64,000 nt of DNA from Clostridia bacterium UC5.1-1C12. Its GTDB lineage: Bacteria; Bacillota_I; Bacilli_A; Erysipelotrichales; Erysipelotrichaceae. The DNA is taken from positions 186,001 to 250,000 of the forward strand of contig BBZX01000002.1 in NCBI GenBank assembly GCA_001305055.1, given 5' to 3'. This document shows, piece after piece, positions 1 to 13,688 of the stretch; the first letter of the stretch is position 1; each line of letters begins with the position of its first letter. The notes beneath the pieces were generated by a model. The model was not told the DNA's origin and did no database searches. It worked only from the letters and a program-made list of their open reading frames with translations. The translations under genes were made by a program, and so were the position numbers.

Positions 1-524
1 ATTGTGTTAGCAGGCACATCTTTTGTAACTACGGCACCGGCCGCAATAATCGCGTTATCAGCAATTGTTACACCAGGCAGAATCGTAGCATGAGAGCCAA
101 TCCATACATTTTTTCCAATGTGTATCGGCGCCGGATAAATGGCTGAGCGTTCAGTTGGCTTTTGCCCGTGATTGATAGTTGCCATGACAACATATGAACC
201 TATTTGTGTTCCTTCATTGATATAGATGCCGCCATGATCTTGAAAATGGCAGCCGCAGTTGATAAAAACATGTTCCGCAATAAAGATATTTTTACCACAT
301 TCAGAATAAAAGGGAGGAAATAAGGAAAAGCTTTTGGGTACCGTTTTACCTGTCAACTCTGAAAACAATGAACAAACTTCATTTGCATCATGATAGTGAT
401 TATTAAGTTTAGCTGTTATTCGCATAGCATCAGCTGCAAGCTGATGCATGAGCTGGTGCTCATCTGAATCTTTAGCAATGGATTTTCCTTGTCTTAAATT
501 ATTCAAAAACATGTCGATATTCAT
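1..524 (-). CDS. Sugar O-acetyltransferase (LacA/Maa type), partial
   Basis: Acetyl-CoA-dependent O-acetyltransferase of the maltose/galactoside acetyltransferase group, a cytoplasmic left-handed beta-helix enzyme. The frame is open for 174 codons from the ATG at 524 to the window edge, so the C-terminus is missing. Visible are an N-terminal helical cap, the family stretch [10 protein letters not shown], the catalytic-type segment ATINHGQKP (His of the NHGQ type), and hexapeptide turns such as [16 protein letters not shown] and [15 protein letters not shown] good ribosome site (aggaga) precedes the ATG. It lies 16 bp downstream of the alcohol dehydrogenase gene on the same strand, so the two are probably co-transcribed. 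The acceptor sugar cannot be told from sequence. Confidence 0.9.
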   Translation of the reverse strand, partial: MNIDMFLNNLRQGKSIAKDSDEHQLMHQLAADAMRITAKLNNHYHDANEVCSLFSELTGKTVPKSFSLFPPFYSECGKNIFIAEHVFINCGCHFQDHGGIYINEGTQIGSYVVMATINHGQKPTERSAIYPAPIHIGKNVWIGSHATILPGVTIADNAIIAAGAVVTKDVPANT

Positions 525-540
525 ATTATTTCTCCTGTGC

Positions 541-1712
541 TTACCGATAAGATCTTTCAAAGATTCCAGCACAATCCTCGTCTGTCATTTTACAAGGATT
601 GGCTTCAAATAAACCGCCCTGCATAGAACGTGCGCCTTTAGCCAATGTCATAGCTTCATCAATTGTAATGCCATAATCACTCATTTTTAAATCTGAAACA
701 CCGCAGGCTTCCTGTAATTGAAGTAAGGCTGTAATGAAATCTTCAGGTTTATCTGCTTGCTGCATACCCATTGCTTTTGCCATTTTAATAAATTGTTCAT
801 CACAGGCATGTTTTTCAATAAAGAATTCAGCAAAGGCTTTAGATATCATGATCAATCCTGCGCCATGCGGCAGATTATGATGATAAGCGCTCATTGAATG
901 CTCCATGCTGTGCTGGGCAGTTGTAGAGGTAAGCTGCATGGTAATACCTGCCATCGTGCTGCCATAGGCAATTTGTTCTCTTGCTTCTAAATCTTTACCA
1001 TTTTTAACGGCTTTAGGCAAATATTCAGCAATGCTTTCAATTGCTGAGAGGGCTAAAGTTTCACTTAATTTATTGATTTCTTTTGACATCATGACCTCAG
1101 TATTATGGAACAGCGCATCAAAACCCTGATAAGCGGTATACTTTGCGGGAACTGTCAGCATTAATTCAGGATCAACAATAGCAATTACTGGTGTTAGTGA
1201 GGGATTGCCGAAACCAATTTTTTCTTTTGTTTCTAAATTGGAAATAACACCGAAACCATTCATTTCAGAACCTGTACCTGAAGTTGTCGCAATCGCAACA
1301 ATGGGTAGTCCTGCATTTGAAAGCGGCTGACACTTGCCAGTACCGCCAAACACATAATCCCATAAATCACCTTTATTAGTTACCATCGCAGCAATAGCAG
1401 AAGACGCGTCAATTACAGCACCGCCGCCGAGTGCTACAATGAAATCACAGTCATTTTCTCGTGCGAAAGCGGCACCTTCCATAATCACATCTTTTACTGG
1501 ATTTTCCATAATCTTATCGAACACAACAGTTTCAACATCTGCCTTTTTTAATTCGGTAAGTGTTCGGTCAAGATAACCATTGATTTTTGTGGATTTTCCA
1601 TTTGAGATTAAAACCAACGCTTTTTTCCCGGCAATTTAAGATTTCCTAAGCGATTTAAAGAACCGCTGCCAAAGTAAAGATTTGTGGGATTGTTGAAGTT
1701 AAAGTTAATCAT
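541..1712 (-). CDS. Iron-containing alcohol dehydrogenase (frameshifted)
   Basis: Group III Fe-dependent NAD(P)H alcohol dehydrogenase, butanol dehydrogenase (BdhA/YugJ)-like, about 390 residues. The frame from 1617 lacks the N-terminus. The true start is the ATG at 1712, 7 nt after AGGAGG, giving [19 protein letters not shown], the usual start of this family. The frame is broken at the T-run 1621-1626 (A-run on the coding strand), where one extra base gives [13 protein letters not shown]. Visible motifs are the [13 protein letters not shown] nucleotide loop, [11 protein letters not shown], and the metal-site histidines in [23 protein letters not shown]. It probably reduces aldehydes in fermentation. 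It is transcribed together with the acetyltransferase. Confidence 0.9.
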
Positions 1713-2238
1713 AAAAATTCCTCCTAAATTGTAATTTTTTGAATTTTAAAAATTAGTTGTTTTGTTCAGCTCGCCATTATTAAGCAGAGCTGGCGATAAT
1801 GAGTGAATGAAAGCGGCAGAGCATCAATTTACCTTATTCACACAGGATATATATGTCTTTAATCTAATCATCATTCTGCATCGGTTAAGCTTTGATTCAG
1901 AACGTGATTATATAATTTGCGCCTGCCGGCATGTTGTACATCCTGATTTCATTATAAATAATGTCTGGCAATATAGCCAATACTTATAATCTATATCTTG
2001 GTATGCTTTATATGAATGCCAAGTCCTTTCACAATTTGTAAAGGAATGTTTGTGATTTAGTGGATATAAATCTGAATAGTGATTTCTGATGTTGATATAT
2101 AAGAGACTAAATAATAATGCCATCATCTAAAAAGATGAAAATCATAAAGAGACAGATTGTTGCGGTTATTTTCTTTACTACATATAGGAAAGTCAGCATT
2201 GTTTTATCTCAAGTTTTCGATAAATTTTGGAATGGTGC
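1713..2238. other. Divergent intergenic region, no gene seen
   Basis: This stretch of about 525 bases lies between the alcohol dehydrogenase start (minus strand) and the bgl operon promoter (plus strand). It contains short frames on both strands at 1807-1989 and 1908-2126. Neither has a convincing ribosome site or recognisable protein character, and they overlap each other, so I do not call them. The sequence is AT-rich. Apart from a short inverted repeat (tcgcc/ggcga) near 1771-1796, I see nothing I can name in it. Confidence 0.5.
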
Positions 2239-2267
2239 TTGACATAAGCGCTTTCAGCCGCTATAAT
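2239..2267 (+). promoter_or_regulatory. Sigma-A promoter of bgl operon with cre-like site
   Basis: The promoter is TTGACA (2239-2244), a 17-bp spacer, then TATAAT (2262-2267), a full consensus match. Inside the spacer, 2243-2256 reads cataagcgctttca. This matches 11 of 14 bases of the symmetric cre sequence TGAAAGCGCTTTCA, the binding site for CcpA in Firmicutes. A repressor bound there would block RNA polymerase directly. Carbon catabolite repression of a beta-glucoside operon is expected in this phylum, but CcpA binding here is inferred from the match only. Confidence 0.8.
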
Positions 2268-2280
2268 GAACTCGTATTTA

Positions 2281-2350
2281 GGATTGTAACTTGAGACAAG
2301 GCAAAGCCTAAACTATAACCAAAAATTCTATTGGGTGTAGTTTAGCTTTT
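2281..2350 (+). promoter_or_regulatory. RAT antiterminator and terminator before licT
   Basis: GGATTGTAAC...GGCAAAGCC at 2281-2309 matches the ribonucleic antiterminator (RAT) target of BglG/LicT proteins. It overlaps the upstream arm of a terminator hairpin (about 2304-2316 pairing with 2336-2347, then TTTT). LicT binding to the RAT would prevent the terminator from forming. The hairpin lies ahead of licT itself, so the gene is probably autoregulated by substrate. Confidence 0.85.
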
Positions 2351-2373
2351 ATAGTTTTAAGGGGGTGTAAAAG

Positions 2374-3218
2374 TTGAAAGTCAAGAAAGTATTCAATAAC
2401 AATATTCTGCTAGCTGAAGATGAACAAATGCTGGAAACAGTATTGATGGGAAAAGGCATTGGTTTTGCGATGAAGCCAGGTGATACACCCGATGAGAGTA
2501 AGATTGATAAAATTTTTAAACTTGATTCTAAGGGTCTTCAAAATCAGTTTGTTAAGCTGGTTGATGATATTCCGGTTAATCAGTTAGAACTGACAAGACG
2601 GATTATTGATTTTGCGGAACAGGATTTGAATACCCAGTTTGATTATTCGATTTTTATCGGTCTGGCTGATCATATCAATTTCGCTGTTAAAAGAGCTAAA
2701 GAGAATGACAGTTTAAATAACGCGTTATTGTGGGAGATCAAAAGTTCTATAAAAAGGAATTTGATACAGCTCTCAAATGTCTGGATATTATTGAGTATTA
2801 TGAGGGTATCCGGATGAGTGAGGATGAAGCGAGCTTTATTGCCATGCACTTTGTAAATGGCCAGCAAAGTGGTGAAGGCGTAAGAAGCACAGTAGCGGCA
2901 ACCAATGTAATTCAAGACATCCTGAATATTATTAAATTTCATTATAAGATTGATCTTGATGAAGAATCAATCAATTACAGCCGTTTTATCACTCATATTC
3001 GTTTCTTTCTGCAGCGGGCACATCAGCCTTCTGATAACGAGGATGATTATCTTTATGTGCAAATAAAGACAAAGTATCCGGATACATATGAGTGTGTATT
3101 AAGGGTCAAAAAATATTTGGATAATAAGCTGGCAATTGATTTATCAAATGAAGAAATGTTATACTTCATGCTGCATATCCGAAGATTAACGGATCGAGTG
3201 AAAAACCAAACAAAATAG
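2374..3218 (+). CDS. licT: Transcription antiterminator LicT/BglG family (frameshifted)
   Basis: RNA-binding antiterminator that lets transcription pass terminators in beta-glucoside operons. It has about 280 residues: an N-terminal CAT RNA-binding domain (starting MKVKKVFNNNILLA, with KGIGFAMKPGD), then PRD1 (about 70-170, including ADHINFAVKRA) and PRD2 (about 175-280, including EASFIAMHFVN and YFMLHIRRL). PTS phosphorylation of the PRD histidines sets its activity in known homologues. The start is a TTG at 2374 after an aaggggg ribosome site. The frame breaks at the A-run 2740-2743. One added A gives LLWEIKKFYKKEFD and joins the two halves. The stop codon overlaps the second RAT. Confidence 0.92.
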
Positions 3219-3304
3219 GATTGTAACCGTAAGGGCAAAGCCTGGATGATTTCAAAAGAATGTGCTGATCACATACTTTTTGAATGAAATTCAGGCTTTT
3301 ATTT
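3218..3304 (+). promoter_or_regulatory. Second RAT/terminator switch before bglP
   Basis: A second RAT copy, GGATTGTAACC...GGGCAAAGCC, covers 3218-3243 and begins on the last base of the licT stop codon. Its 3' part overlaps a terminator stem (AAAGCCTG near 3237, pairing with CAGGCTTTT near 3292-3300, followed by a T-rich run). This places the PTS and glucosidase genes under LicT control separately from licT itself. Confidence 0.85.
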
Positions 3305-3325
3305 TTATTAAAAAGGAGAAAAAAT

Positions 3326-6574
<3,249 letters not shown>

Positions 6575-6576
6575 TA

Positions 6577-6605
6577 GGCATCTCATGGGCTTGAGATGTC
6601 TTCTT
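6577..6605 (+). terminator. Terminator after bglA
   Basis: The stem gcatctca / tgagatgtc with a short loop is followed by a T-rich stretch (ttcttttg). It sits directly after the bglA stop and ends the bgl operon. Confidence 0.75.
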
Positions 6606-6691
6606 TTGAATTAACTATTTATTTTTCTGAAACTACTTGTTTTTTTGTCCAGATAAGTTAAACTTACTCATGGTAAATTTAATGTCGTAAC

Positions 6692-6746
6692 GGCCATGTT
6701 TTTTTTCGTTTTCCATTACCAAAACGAAGAAAAGCATGACCTTTTT
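6692..6746 (+). promoter_or_regulatory. Long hairpin with T-tract before MATE gene (attenuator candidate)
   Basis: Arms at 6692-6712 and 6721-6741 pair over 21 positions (one C-A mismatch, two G-U pairs) around an 8-nt loop, and ctttttattt follows. The hairpin ends about 13 nt before the aggagg ribosome site of the MATE gene. It is far larger than the terminators elsewhere in the window, and a bgl terminator already lies upstream, so it may be a leader attenuator. No known riboswitch core was recognised in 6606-6691. Confidence 0.6.
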
Positions 6747-6766
6747 ATTTGTTTGAGGAGGTATAT

Positions 6767-8106
6767 ATGGAACAAAATAAAATGGGAACCAAAGCGGTTT
6801 TCCCACTCTTGATGTCAATGGCTTTTCCGCCGATGCTGTCAATGCTGGTGCAGTCATTATACAATATTGTCGACAGCGTTTATGTAGCGCAGATTTCACA
6901 GGATGCGATTACGGCGGTATCGCTTGCTTTTCCAATACAGAATTTTTTACTGGCAGTAGCGTGGGAACGGGGGTCGGCATGAATTCTTATATTTCCAGAA
7001 AGCTGGGGATGCGGGATATCAAGGAAGCGAATAATGCAGTAACACATGGCATTCTGCTTGCGGTAATCAGTTCTATCGTATTTGCGGTTGCTTCTTTCTT
7101 TGTAATTACACCGTTTTTTAAATTGTTCACTGATGATCCTGTTATTTTTCAGATGGGTAAGCAATATATTGAAGTCATCATGCTGATTTCTTTTGGTCAG
7201 ATGGTTCATATAGCGATAGAAAAGGTTTTTCAGGCAACAGGCAAGATGTCACTGCCGATGATTATGCAGGCAGTTGGCTGTATTGTGAATATTATTCTCG
7301 ATCCAATATTTATCTTTACTTTTGGTTTAGGTGTAAGAGGTGCCGCAATTGCTACGGTTATCGGTCAGCTTACATCCATGAGTATCGCTATATATATGCT
7401 TTTTGCGAAAAAGAATGAAGTAAAATTTGATTTGAAGTCTTTCCATTTAGACTTTAACTGCATCAAACAGATCTATGCGGTAGGGGTGCCTACTATCTTG
7501 ATGAATTCATTAGGCTCAGTCTTAGTTATGGGGCTGAATTCACTTCTAGTGACATTCTCTAATATGGCAGTATCATTATTTGGTATTTATTATAAGCTGC
7601 AGACTTTTGTATTTATGCCTGTCAGCGGTTTGACACAGGGAGCTTTACCAATCTTCGGTTACAATTACGGCGCCCAAAATCATCAGCGTTTAAAGGATAC
7701 GCTGAAATATGCATTGGTTGTTGCCTTATTGATTATGGCTGTGGGCACTTTACTGTTTGAAGCTGCACCGGGTCTTCTGCTGAAAATGTTTAATGCTGAT
7801 GATGAAATGCTGGGAATTGGTATCCCGGCATTGAGGATCATCGCATTGTCTTATCTGCCGGCTGCCTTGGGTATGATTTTCCCAACGCTGTTTCAGGGGA
7901 TGGGAAAAGGATTATACAGTTTTATTATCTTCATGACCCGTCAGTTGGTGATAACTTTGCCGGTTGCTTATTTGCTTGCCCCTAAGCTGGGACTGACAGG
8001 TGTTTGGGTAGCCTTTCCGATTGCTGAATGTGCGGCAGCTTTGATTGCCTTTATCTTATATCTGAAGATCCATAAGACAGATAAAATTTTTGTTAAGCAG
8101 GCATAA
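6767..8106 (+). CDS. MATE family efflux transporter (frameshifted)
   Basis: Multidrug and toxin extrusion family antiporter, an inner-membrane protein of about 447 residues with twelve predicted hydrophobic segments in two homologous halves. The start is the ATG at 6767 after gaggagg, giving MEQNKMGTKAVFPLL. The frame breaks at 6961. One added G gives FLLAVAVGTGVGMNSYISR, the conserved end of TM2 in this family. Typical features are SLYNIVDSVYVAQ in TM1 and the half-repeat around VMGLNSLLVTFSN. It lies directly downstream of the bgl operon behind its own hairpin leader. The substrate is unknown. Export of aglycones released from beta-glucosides is a guess from position. Confidence 0.9.
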
Positions 8107-8128
8107 TTAAGCATTTTTTATTGAATTA

Positions 8129-8179
8129 AAAAGAGCTGAATAAGGTACAGCAGATCGTTGACCTTTATTCAGCTTTTTT
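8129..8179 (+). terminator. Terminator after MATE gene
   Basis: The stem AGCTGAATAAGGT (8134-8146) pairs with ACCTTTATTCAGCT (8161-8174) with one bulge, and a run of T follows. Confidence 0.8.
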
Positions 8180-8527
8180 AGTTTATGTGTAAATGTGGCT
8201 GATTTCAGTCATTGCTAAAATCACATTATGATAACTTGTTGCATAATGTATACTTTTTGAGACACTTTATTTTCTTATATTATAAGTCTTTTTGTGTCGT
8301 TTGTAAAACGATTTTTACCATATTTTGTATATTTTTTAGTGCTTTTTATGCTGTCTTATAAGGTATACCTTATAAGACAGTTTTATTTTAGCATGGAGTA
8401 TTTATTACAATTAGCCGATGCTCCATAATCATTGGGTTTGTATGAAAAGAGGGATAATTGTAAATATATTAAGTGCGATTTTGATATTTGTGTAAATTAA
8501 TGGGAATAAATGAAAAGAGGAAAACAC
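8180..8527 (+). promoter_or_regulatory. Upstream region of surface-protein gene with GTATAC palindromes
   Basis: This AT-rich leader holds two related elements. At 8249-8266 is a half-site, gtatactttttgagacac. At 8351-8380 is a perfect 30-bp palindrome with 15-base arms (CTGTCTTATAAGGTA and its complement) centred on GTATAC and followed by ttttatttt. The same architecture occurs before the next surface-protein gene (10712-10865). I read them as regulator-binding sites. No clear -35/-10 pair could be chosen. The ribosome site is agagga before 8528. Confidence 0.55.
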
Positions 8528-10586
8528 ATGAAAATAAGAAAAGTTGTAAGTGGTTTTGCGGCTTTCAGTATGGCTCTGTCTTTAATGGCAGGTTCTAATT
8601 TTGGCCTTGAGGTTAAGGCAGAGGAAAAGAGTTTAGCAGATGAGATCAGTGAATTAGTCATTAACCCTGAAGGTGATGTTGAGCTTATCCCAGCTGGTTG
8701 GGATGAGGATTTTAATGAGACACCAGCCAAATTACTGCTGCATGGCAACGCAGTGATTTTTACTGTTATCGGAGCAGCAGATAGTAGCTGGACTAAAGTA
8801 TATCTTGATGTTAATAAAAATGGTAAAATCGATAAAAGTATAGATACAGAGATAGATTTAGGAAGTTATGGGCTACTGGTATTCAAGGAAGTGCAAGAAT
8901 GGTTATGACTTAAGTGAAGTAACTGTTTATGCCATCGGAGATTTTGAAAACAGTTATACCGAACATAACGGTGATCTATTAGTTACGATCAGACAAGGGG
9001 CAACATTAGCAGGAATTGCAGGCTCGACCGATTCATGCAGTCAAACAGGTGATTTCCTATTAAATACTTTAGCTGATGAAGGAGAAATAGGATATATCGA
9101 AGGAGCAGGGGCTGGTACATGGGATGGCAGCATTACGATGAACTTAGCTGGTGAAATGATTTTAAATGAAGTTTATGGCGGCTCTAAAGAAGCGGATACT
9201 ACAATCACCGGGAATGTAGTCATAACGTCAAATAATGAAAATACGACATCAGGTGTATTCGGAGACAGTTATTATACTCCTAAATCCGGAGGGGCTTATG
9301 CTGGCGGCAGCGGAACTATAATTAATGGTGATTTTGAAATATTGATTCAAAATTCCGGCCTTAGATATATATTTTATAATATTGATGCTTCAGAAGCGAC
9401 CATTGATGGCAGTGTAAACTACAAATTAGCAAGTTCTGATTTATATGGTACATTAAAAACGAATGAAGCCGCAGCCAAAGATTCAAGAACTACAATAGAA
9501 ATAGCTGGCTTTAACACTAAAGATAATGGCAAGGTTTCTTTGTATGAGGGTGAAACAGTCAAGTATATCGATAAGAATTATGCTTTCACAGCTTTCACAA
9601 TGGAGCCTGAAATTAATGCGATCGGTACAGTAGTTGCTGAAGCTGCTGACGGCGTTACAATTACTGCTGAAGGTGATGAATTTAAAGGCATAGGCTTATT
9701 AAGAAATACAAAGCTTATTAAAGAAGACAATACAATCAAAATCGGACGTGAAACGAATGCGAAGGAGCTCACGTTTGTAACAGGTACGGATAAAACTTTA
9801 GAACCGCAGCTTGAAATTAAGGGTGATGCCATCAAGTTACCGGTGATTAAACGGGATGGTTATGAATTCTTAGGTTGGAGTGATGGTGTAAATACATATG
9901 CACCTGGCAGTGATTATACGATTCCTGAAGGAGATGTAACGCTTACGGCTGTGTGGAAATCTACTTCTTCCTCTAGTTCATCAGCTCCTTCAACAGGTTT
10001 TGTAAAGAAAAAGGGAGAAACATATTTCTATAATAAAGGCAAACCTGTGGAGAATGGTTTCGTTATTGTTAATGAAAAAGAAAAATTAGTCGATACCGTT
10101 GCTCCAGGTAAGCTGACAGAATTAGAAGATTCAGAGTATAAGGCATATTATGCTAAACCTGACGGCAGTGTTGCTAAAGGGGAATGGATCGTAATCGACA
10201 GCAAAGGTAAATTAGTGGAAACTTTACCAACCGGAGATTTTAAAAAACAATACGGCAGTGACTATAAGGTTTACTTAGCTGATGAAAATGGTAAGTTAGT
10301 CAGATCATGGAAGGATACAGAAGGAAACTGGTATTATTTCAATCCTGATTTCAGTGCTAAATATGAATACTGGCAGGCCCATTATAATGATTGGTATTTC
10401 TTTGATAACTATTCATATATCAGTAACACATGGCATGCAACAGATAACGGCAGATGGTATTACTTTGATGAAGAAGGAAAGATGCTGAGAAATCAGTGGG
10501 TAGACGGTTGTTGGATCAACGAATTGGGAATTTATTGGAGTCCGATTTATTCAGATCCTGAATATGTAGCAAATTATCAAGAGTAA
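8528..10586 (+). CDS. Secreted surface protein with InlB-like and CW repeats (two frameshifts)
   Basis: Secreted protein of about 686 residues and unknown ligand. The signal peptide is MKIRKVVSGFAAFSMALSL with cleavage near VKAEE. A long beta-rich, repeat-poor region with glycine and threonine runs follows. Then comes an InlB/Listeria-Bacteroides repeat (GYEFLGWSDGVNTYAPGSDY to TLTAVW), a Ser-rich linker (STSSSSSSAPS), and C-terminal choline-binding-like aromatic repeats (GNWYYFNPDF, NDWYFFDNY, GRWYYFDEEG). These bind wall polymers in related proteins. Two lesions break the frame, at 8870-8872 and 8901-8902. Adding a G at each yields GSYGATGIQGSARMGYDLSE. Palindromes upstream suggest shared control with the next gene. 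Adhesin is a possible role, not shown. Confidence 0.8.
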
Positions 10587-10594
10587 AAAATATC

Positions 10595-10632
10595 TAAAGG
10601 GTCTTTATGCATAAATATGCTGAAGATCCTTT
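10595..10632 (+). terminator. Hairpin after surface-protein gene
   Basis: aaagggtctttatgcata pairs imperfectly with tatgctgaagatccttt just after the stop codon. There is no T-run, so terminator activity is uncertain. Confidence 0.45.
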
Positions 10633-10890
10633 AAATGATTGTAATGCATATTAATGAATCAATATATAATTTGGAATATCGAATTATATGATTGAAATAG
10701 CAAATCGAAAAGTGTCTCAAAAAGTATACTTTTCGAGACACTGTATTTCTCTTTAATTATAGGTATTTTATGACTATTTGTAAAGAAAAAACAGTCTTTT
10801 TATGCATTTTTAAAGACGATTTATGAATTTTTCAATCGTGACTGAAAGTATACTTTGAAAGACACTTTTCAATACCTGGGGAGGTAAAAA
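10633..10890 (+). promoter_or_regulatory. Upstream region of second surface-protein gene with GTATAC palindromes
   Basis: At 10712-10741 lies a near-perfect 30-bp palindrome, GTGTCTCAAAAAGTATAC followed by TTTTCGAGACAC. At 10849-10865 a half-site reads gtatactttgaaagacac. Both are centred on GTATAC and flanked by AGACAC, as in the region before 8528. The spacing between the paired sites (125 bp) resembles that of the first pair (114 bp). A ggggagg ribosome site precedes the ATG at 10891. Confidence 0.55.
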
Positions 10891-13502
10891 ATGAAATCAA
10901 ATTGTAAAACGAAGTCAGCGATGACTGCTTTAGCCGTAGCTGCAATGCTTTGTACAGCGTCAATGCCTGTCAAAGCCGCTGATTCACAATGGGTGAACAG
11001 CAATGGTACATGGTCTTATGTAAAAGCAGATGGCAGTAAAGCTGTCGGCTGGATCAAAGAAGGTAACTGCTGGTATGCCTTTGATGCCAATGGTGCAATG
11101 CGTACAGGCTGGATCGCATCCAATGAACATTGGTATTTCATGGGTGAATCCGGTGTCATGCAGGCAGATGCATGGATTGAGGACAATGGTGCCCGCTATT
11201 ATATTAAAGGTACCGGTGTCATGGCTAAGGACTATGTCAAGGATGGCTATGAGCTGAATGCTGACGGAAAAGCGATTCCTTTAGGTGAATCGAATTCAGT
11301 GGTATTAACAGATGCAAGTACAGTGGAGGGGACAACCGTAGAAGGCAATTTATATGTAGATGTAACGGCAGCTAAGGAATTAGAGTTAAAGGGCGTTACT
11401 GTAAAAGGAAAGCTGGTACTCATTGGTGACAATGAAACAGCCGGGAAAGTAACGCTGATCGATTCATCAGTAGCTACGATCAGCACACAGACAAGAAATG
11501 CGGAGGTTGTCTTATCCAAGAATACCGAAGTAAAGAATATCATACTGGAAGAAACAGCGAAAGTAACACCTGATAAAGAATATAAGGGTGAGGTCGCAAA
11601 GATCGAAGTACAGTCAACCACAAAAGGTGAGGTTGTGATCGAAGTACCGGCAGAAGAGGTAACGGCACGAACCTATGCATCACTAGATATTCAGGCGCCG
11701 GTAGAGAACCTAGAAGTAAAAGCTGAAACAGATGTCAAAGTCAATGCAGATGTAAAGAACGTCACAGTGACAGAATCGGCGAAGGATACAACCGTAGAAG
11801 TAGCAAAGGGAAGCACAGTCGGCACTTAACGGCAGACGCACCAGTCAGTATTGAAGGTAAGGGAACCGTCAATAAGGTAGAAGCGAATGCGGATGGTGTT
11901 GAAGCCGGTAAGGATACGATCATCAAAGATGTAGTTAAGGGTGATGATGTTACTGAAGCACCGGAAGAAAATAAACCAAGCACTGGCGGCAGTACATCAG
12001 GCGGCTCAAGTGTGAGTACGTATACAATAACTTATGCAGTAGATAGCTCTATTTCATTTGATGCACCTGCTGCTGTTAGCGTGAGCAGCGGCGCTGTGAT
12101 TACTGAACCTTTAAAACCGGCGGATGCACCAGAAGGGTATGAATATAAGTGGGTAACAGCAGATGGCAGACCCTTTGATTTTAATACTAAAGTAAGAAAA
12201 AGCATGACTTTAACCTTGATTCTTACAAGTGTTGATTTTGCCGGCGGTAATGGCAGTGAAACATATCCATATTTGATAGAATCTTCAGAGCAAATTACTA
12301 AAATCGGCGATCATTTCAGTACAGCTGCCAGTTATCATTATAAACTGATTTCTGACATTGTAATTCCTGACGGTCATGTTGAAATGCTGACATTTACAGG
12401 TGTATTTGACGGTGACGGGCACACGATTACATTGCCGGATGTAGATTCAAGTATAAAAAATAAAGCCGGTAATACTGGATATGCTTGGTTTACAGAGAGC
12501 ACCTATGGTGATGCGGCATTTAAAAACTTCACGATTGAACATGGCAGTCAAGGCATATTGGCAATGGTTGAAGCTGCTAATATGAATGTAATTCAAGGCA
12601 GCGGCAATGATAAAACTTATGAGTCGGCTATCAATGAAAATACCATTTTGTTTGATTCGATTACGGTAAATGGCGGTACAGTTGAGGTAACAAATAATGA
12701 TAATAATGAATCGGCGTTTATCACCCACTCTGGAGCTTTCAATACGACTTTTAAAGATATAGAAAATAACATCAGCTTTAAACGAATTTCAGGTGATGTT
12801 TACGTTTCATTCTATGTCGGCGGATATATACAGACATCAGATAAGAGCGTAGGTGTGGATCGAACAAAAAATCTGAATTTTATCAACTGTAAAAATACAG
12901 GGAATATGGATGTTACTTATGCCTCTTTGTATTTAGGCAATGGCACAAGCAGTGACAAGCTTGTTATCAATGTGGAGAACTGTGTAAATACAGGCACTCT
13001 CAATGGATACAAAGTAGCAGAACCATTTGCAGCTATTGGACACAGTAAGCTATCTGACGATATGGAAGCTTTAAATAATGAGCTTAAAGATGGTAATTAT
13101 ACAAACATCGATCAGCTCGATGTTAAACTTGTTGATGGAAAATATAATTTTAAACATGACAATGCTGCAGAGTATCATGTAACTTATACTGCTTATGCAA
13201 GAGATAATAATGGTACGGTTATGATTGCTGTTGAATTGAATAATGAAGATTTATCGTTGACTACTTCAAAATATGGCAATCTGAGAATGGTCGCATACAC
13301 AGATGAATATGAAGCTGATAATTTTGAGCCGCTGAATTCATATGGAATGGAATACTACGTGGATGAAGTAAACAGTTTAATTGTTGTCAAACTGGGTTCA
13401 TATGCAGAAAATGAAGGTATCACACTCAATAGTGCTGCTGCCGTTACAGTTACGGCAGTTAATGCCGATGGCGATGTTATTGCCATCGGTACTGCAAAAT
13501 AG
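10891..13502 (+). CDS. Secreted CW-repeat surface protein (frameshifted)
   Basis: Secreted wall-associated protein of about 870 residues. It has a signal peptide ending near MPVKAAD and N-terminal choline-binding-like repeats (SNGTWSYVKADGSKAVGWI, GNCWYAFDANGAMRTGWI, EHWYFMGESGVMQ). A long Val/Thr/Glu/Lys-rich beta region without tryptophan follows. Then come a Gly/Ser linker (STGGSTSGGSS) and a second part with a GLUG-like stretch (FAGGNGSETYPYLIESSEQI, TFTGVFDGDGHTITL). The stop after STVGT is caused by a missing T at 11826-11827. Restoring it joins VGTLTADAPVSIEGKGTVNK to the downstream frame without a break. Like its neighbour it carries paired palindromes upstream. Function unknown; adhesin or wall-binding protein is likely. 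Confidence 0.8.
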
Positions 13503-13535
13503 ATTTAATTGCTCTCCCCAAAGCAGTTATAAAAA

Positions 13536-13569
13536 GACCCTTTCGGCAAATTTGCTGAGAGGGTTTTTT
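13536..13569 (+). terminator. Terminator after surface-protein gene
   Basis: GACCCTTTCGGCAAA pairs with TTTGCTGAGAGGGT, followed by TTTTTT. Confidence 0.9.
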
Positions 13570-13688
13570 GACAGTCAATGAATACATGCTTCAAACTATT
13601 ACCAATGATAAAAAAAGACTGCTGACAGCGATTAAGCTGAAAACAATCTATTTATATACTATTAATTTGCTTATTTCAGCTTGATAGG

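Noticed and set aside
1807..2126. Short overlapping open frames on both strands in the bgl leader
   Set aside because: They overlap each other, have no ribosome site, and show no recognisable protein character. The region is AT-rich and regulatory.
8351..8380. Palindrome taken as a simple rho-independent terminator
   Set aside because: A perfect 30-bp palindrome without a loop is a poor terminator. It is 170 bp after a good terminator, and a matching element occurs before the next surface gene. An operator fits better, although terminator activity is not excluded.
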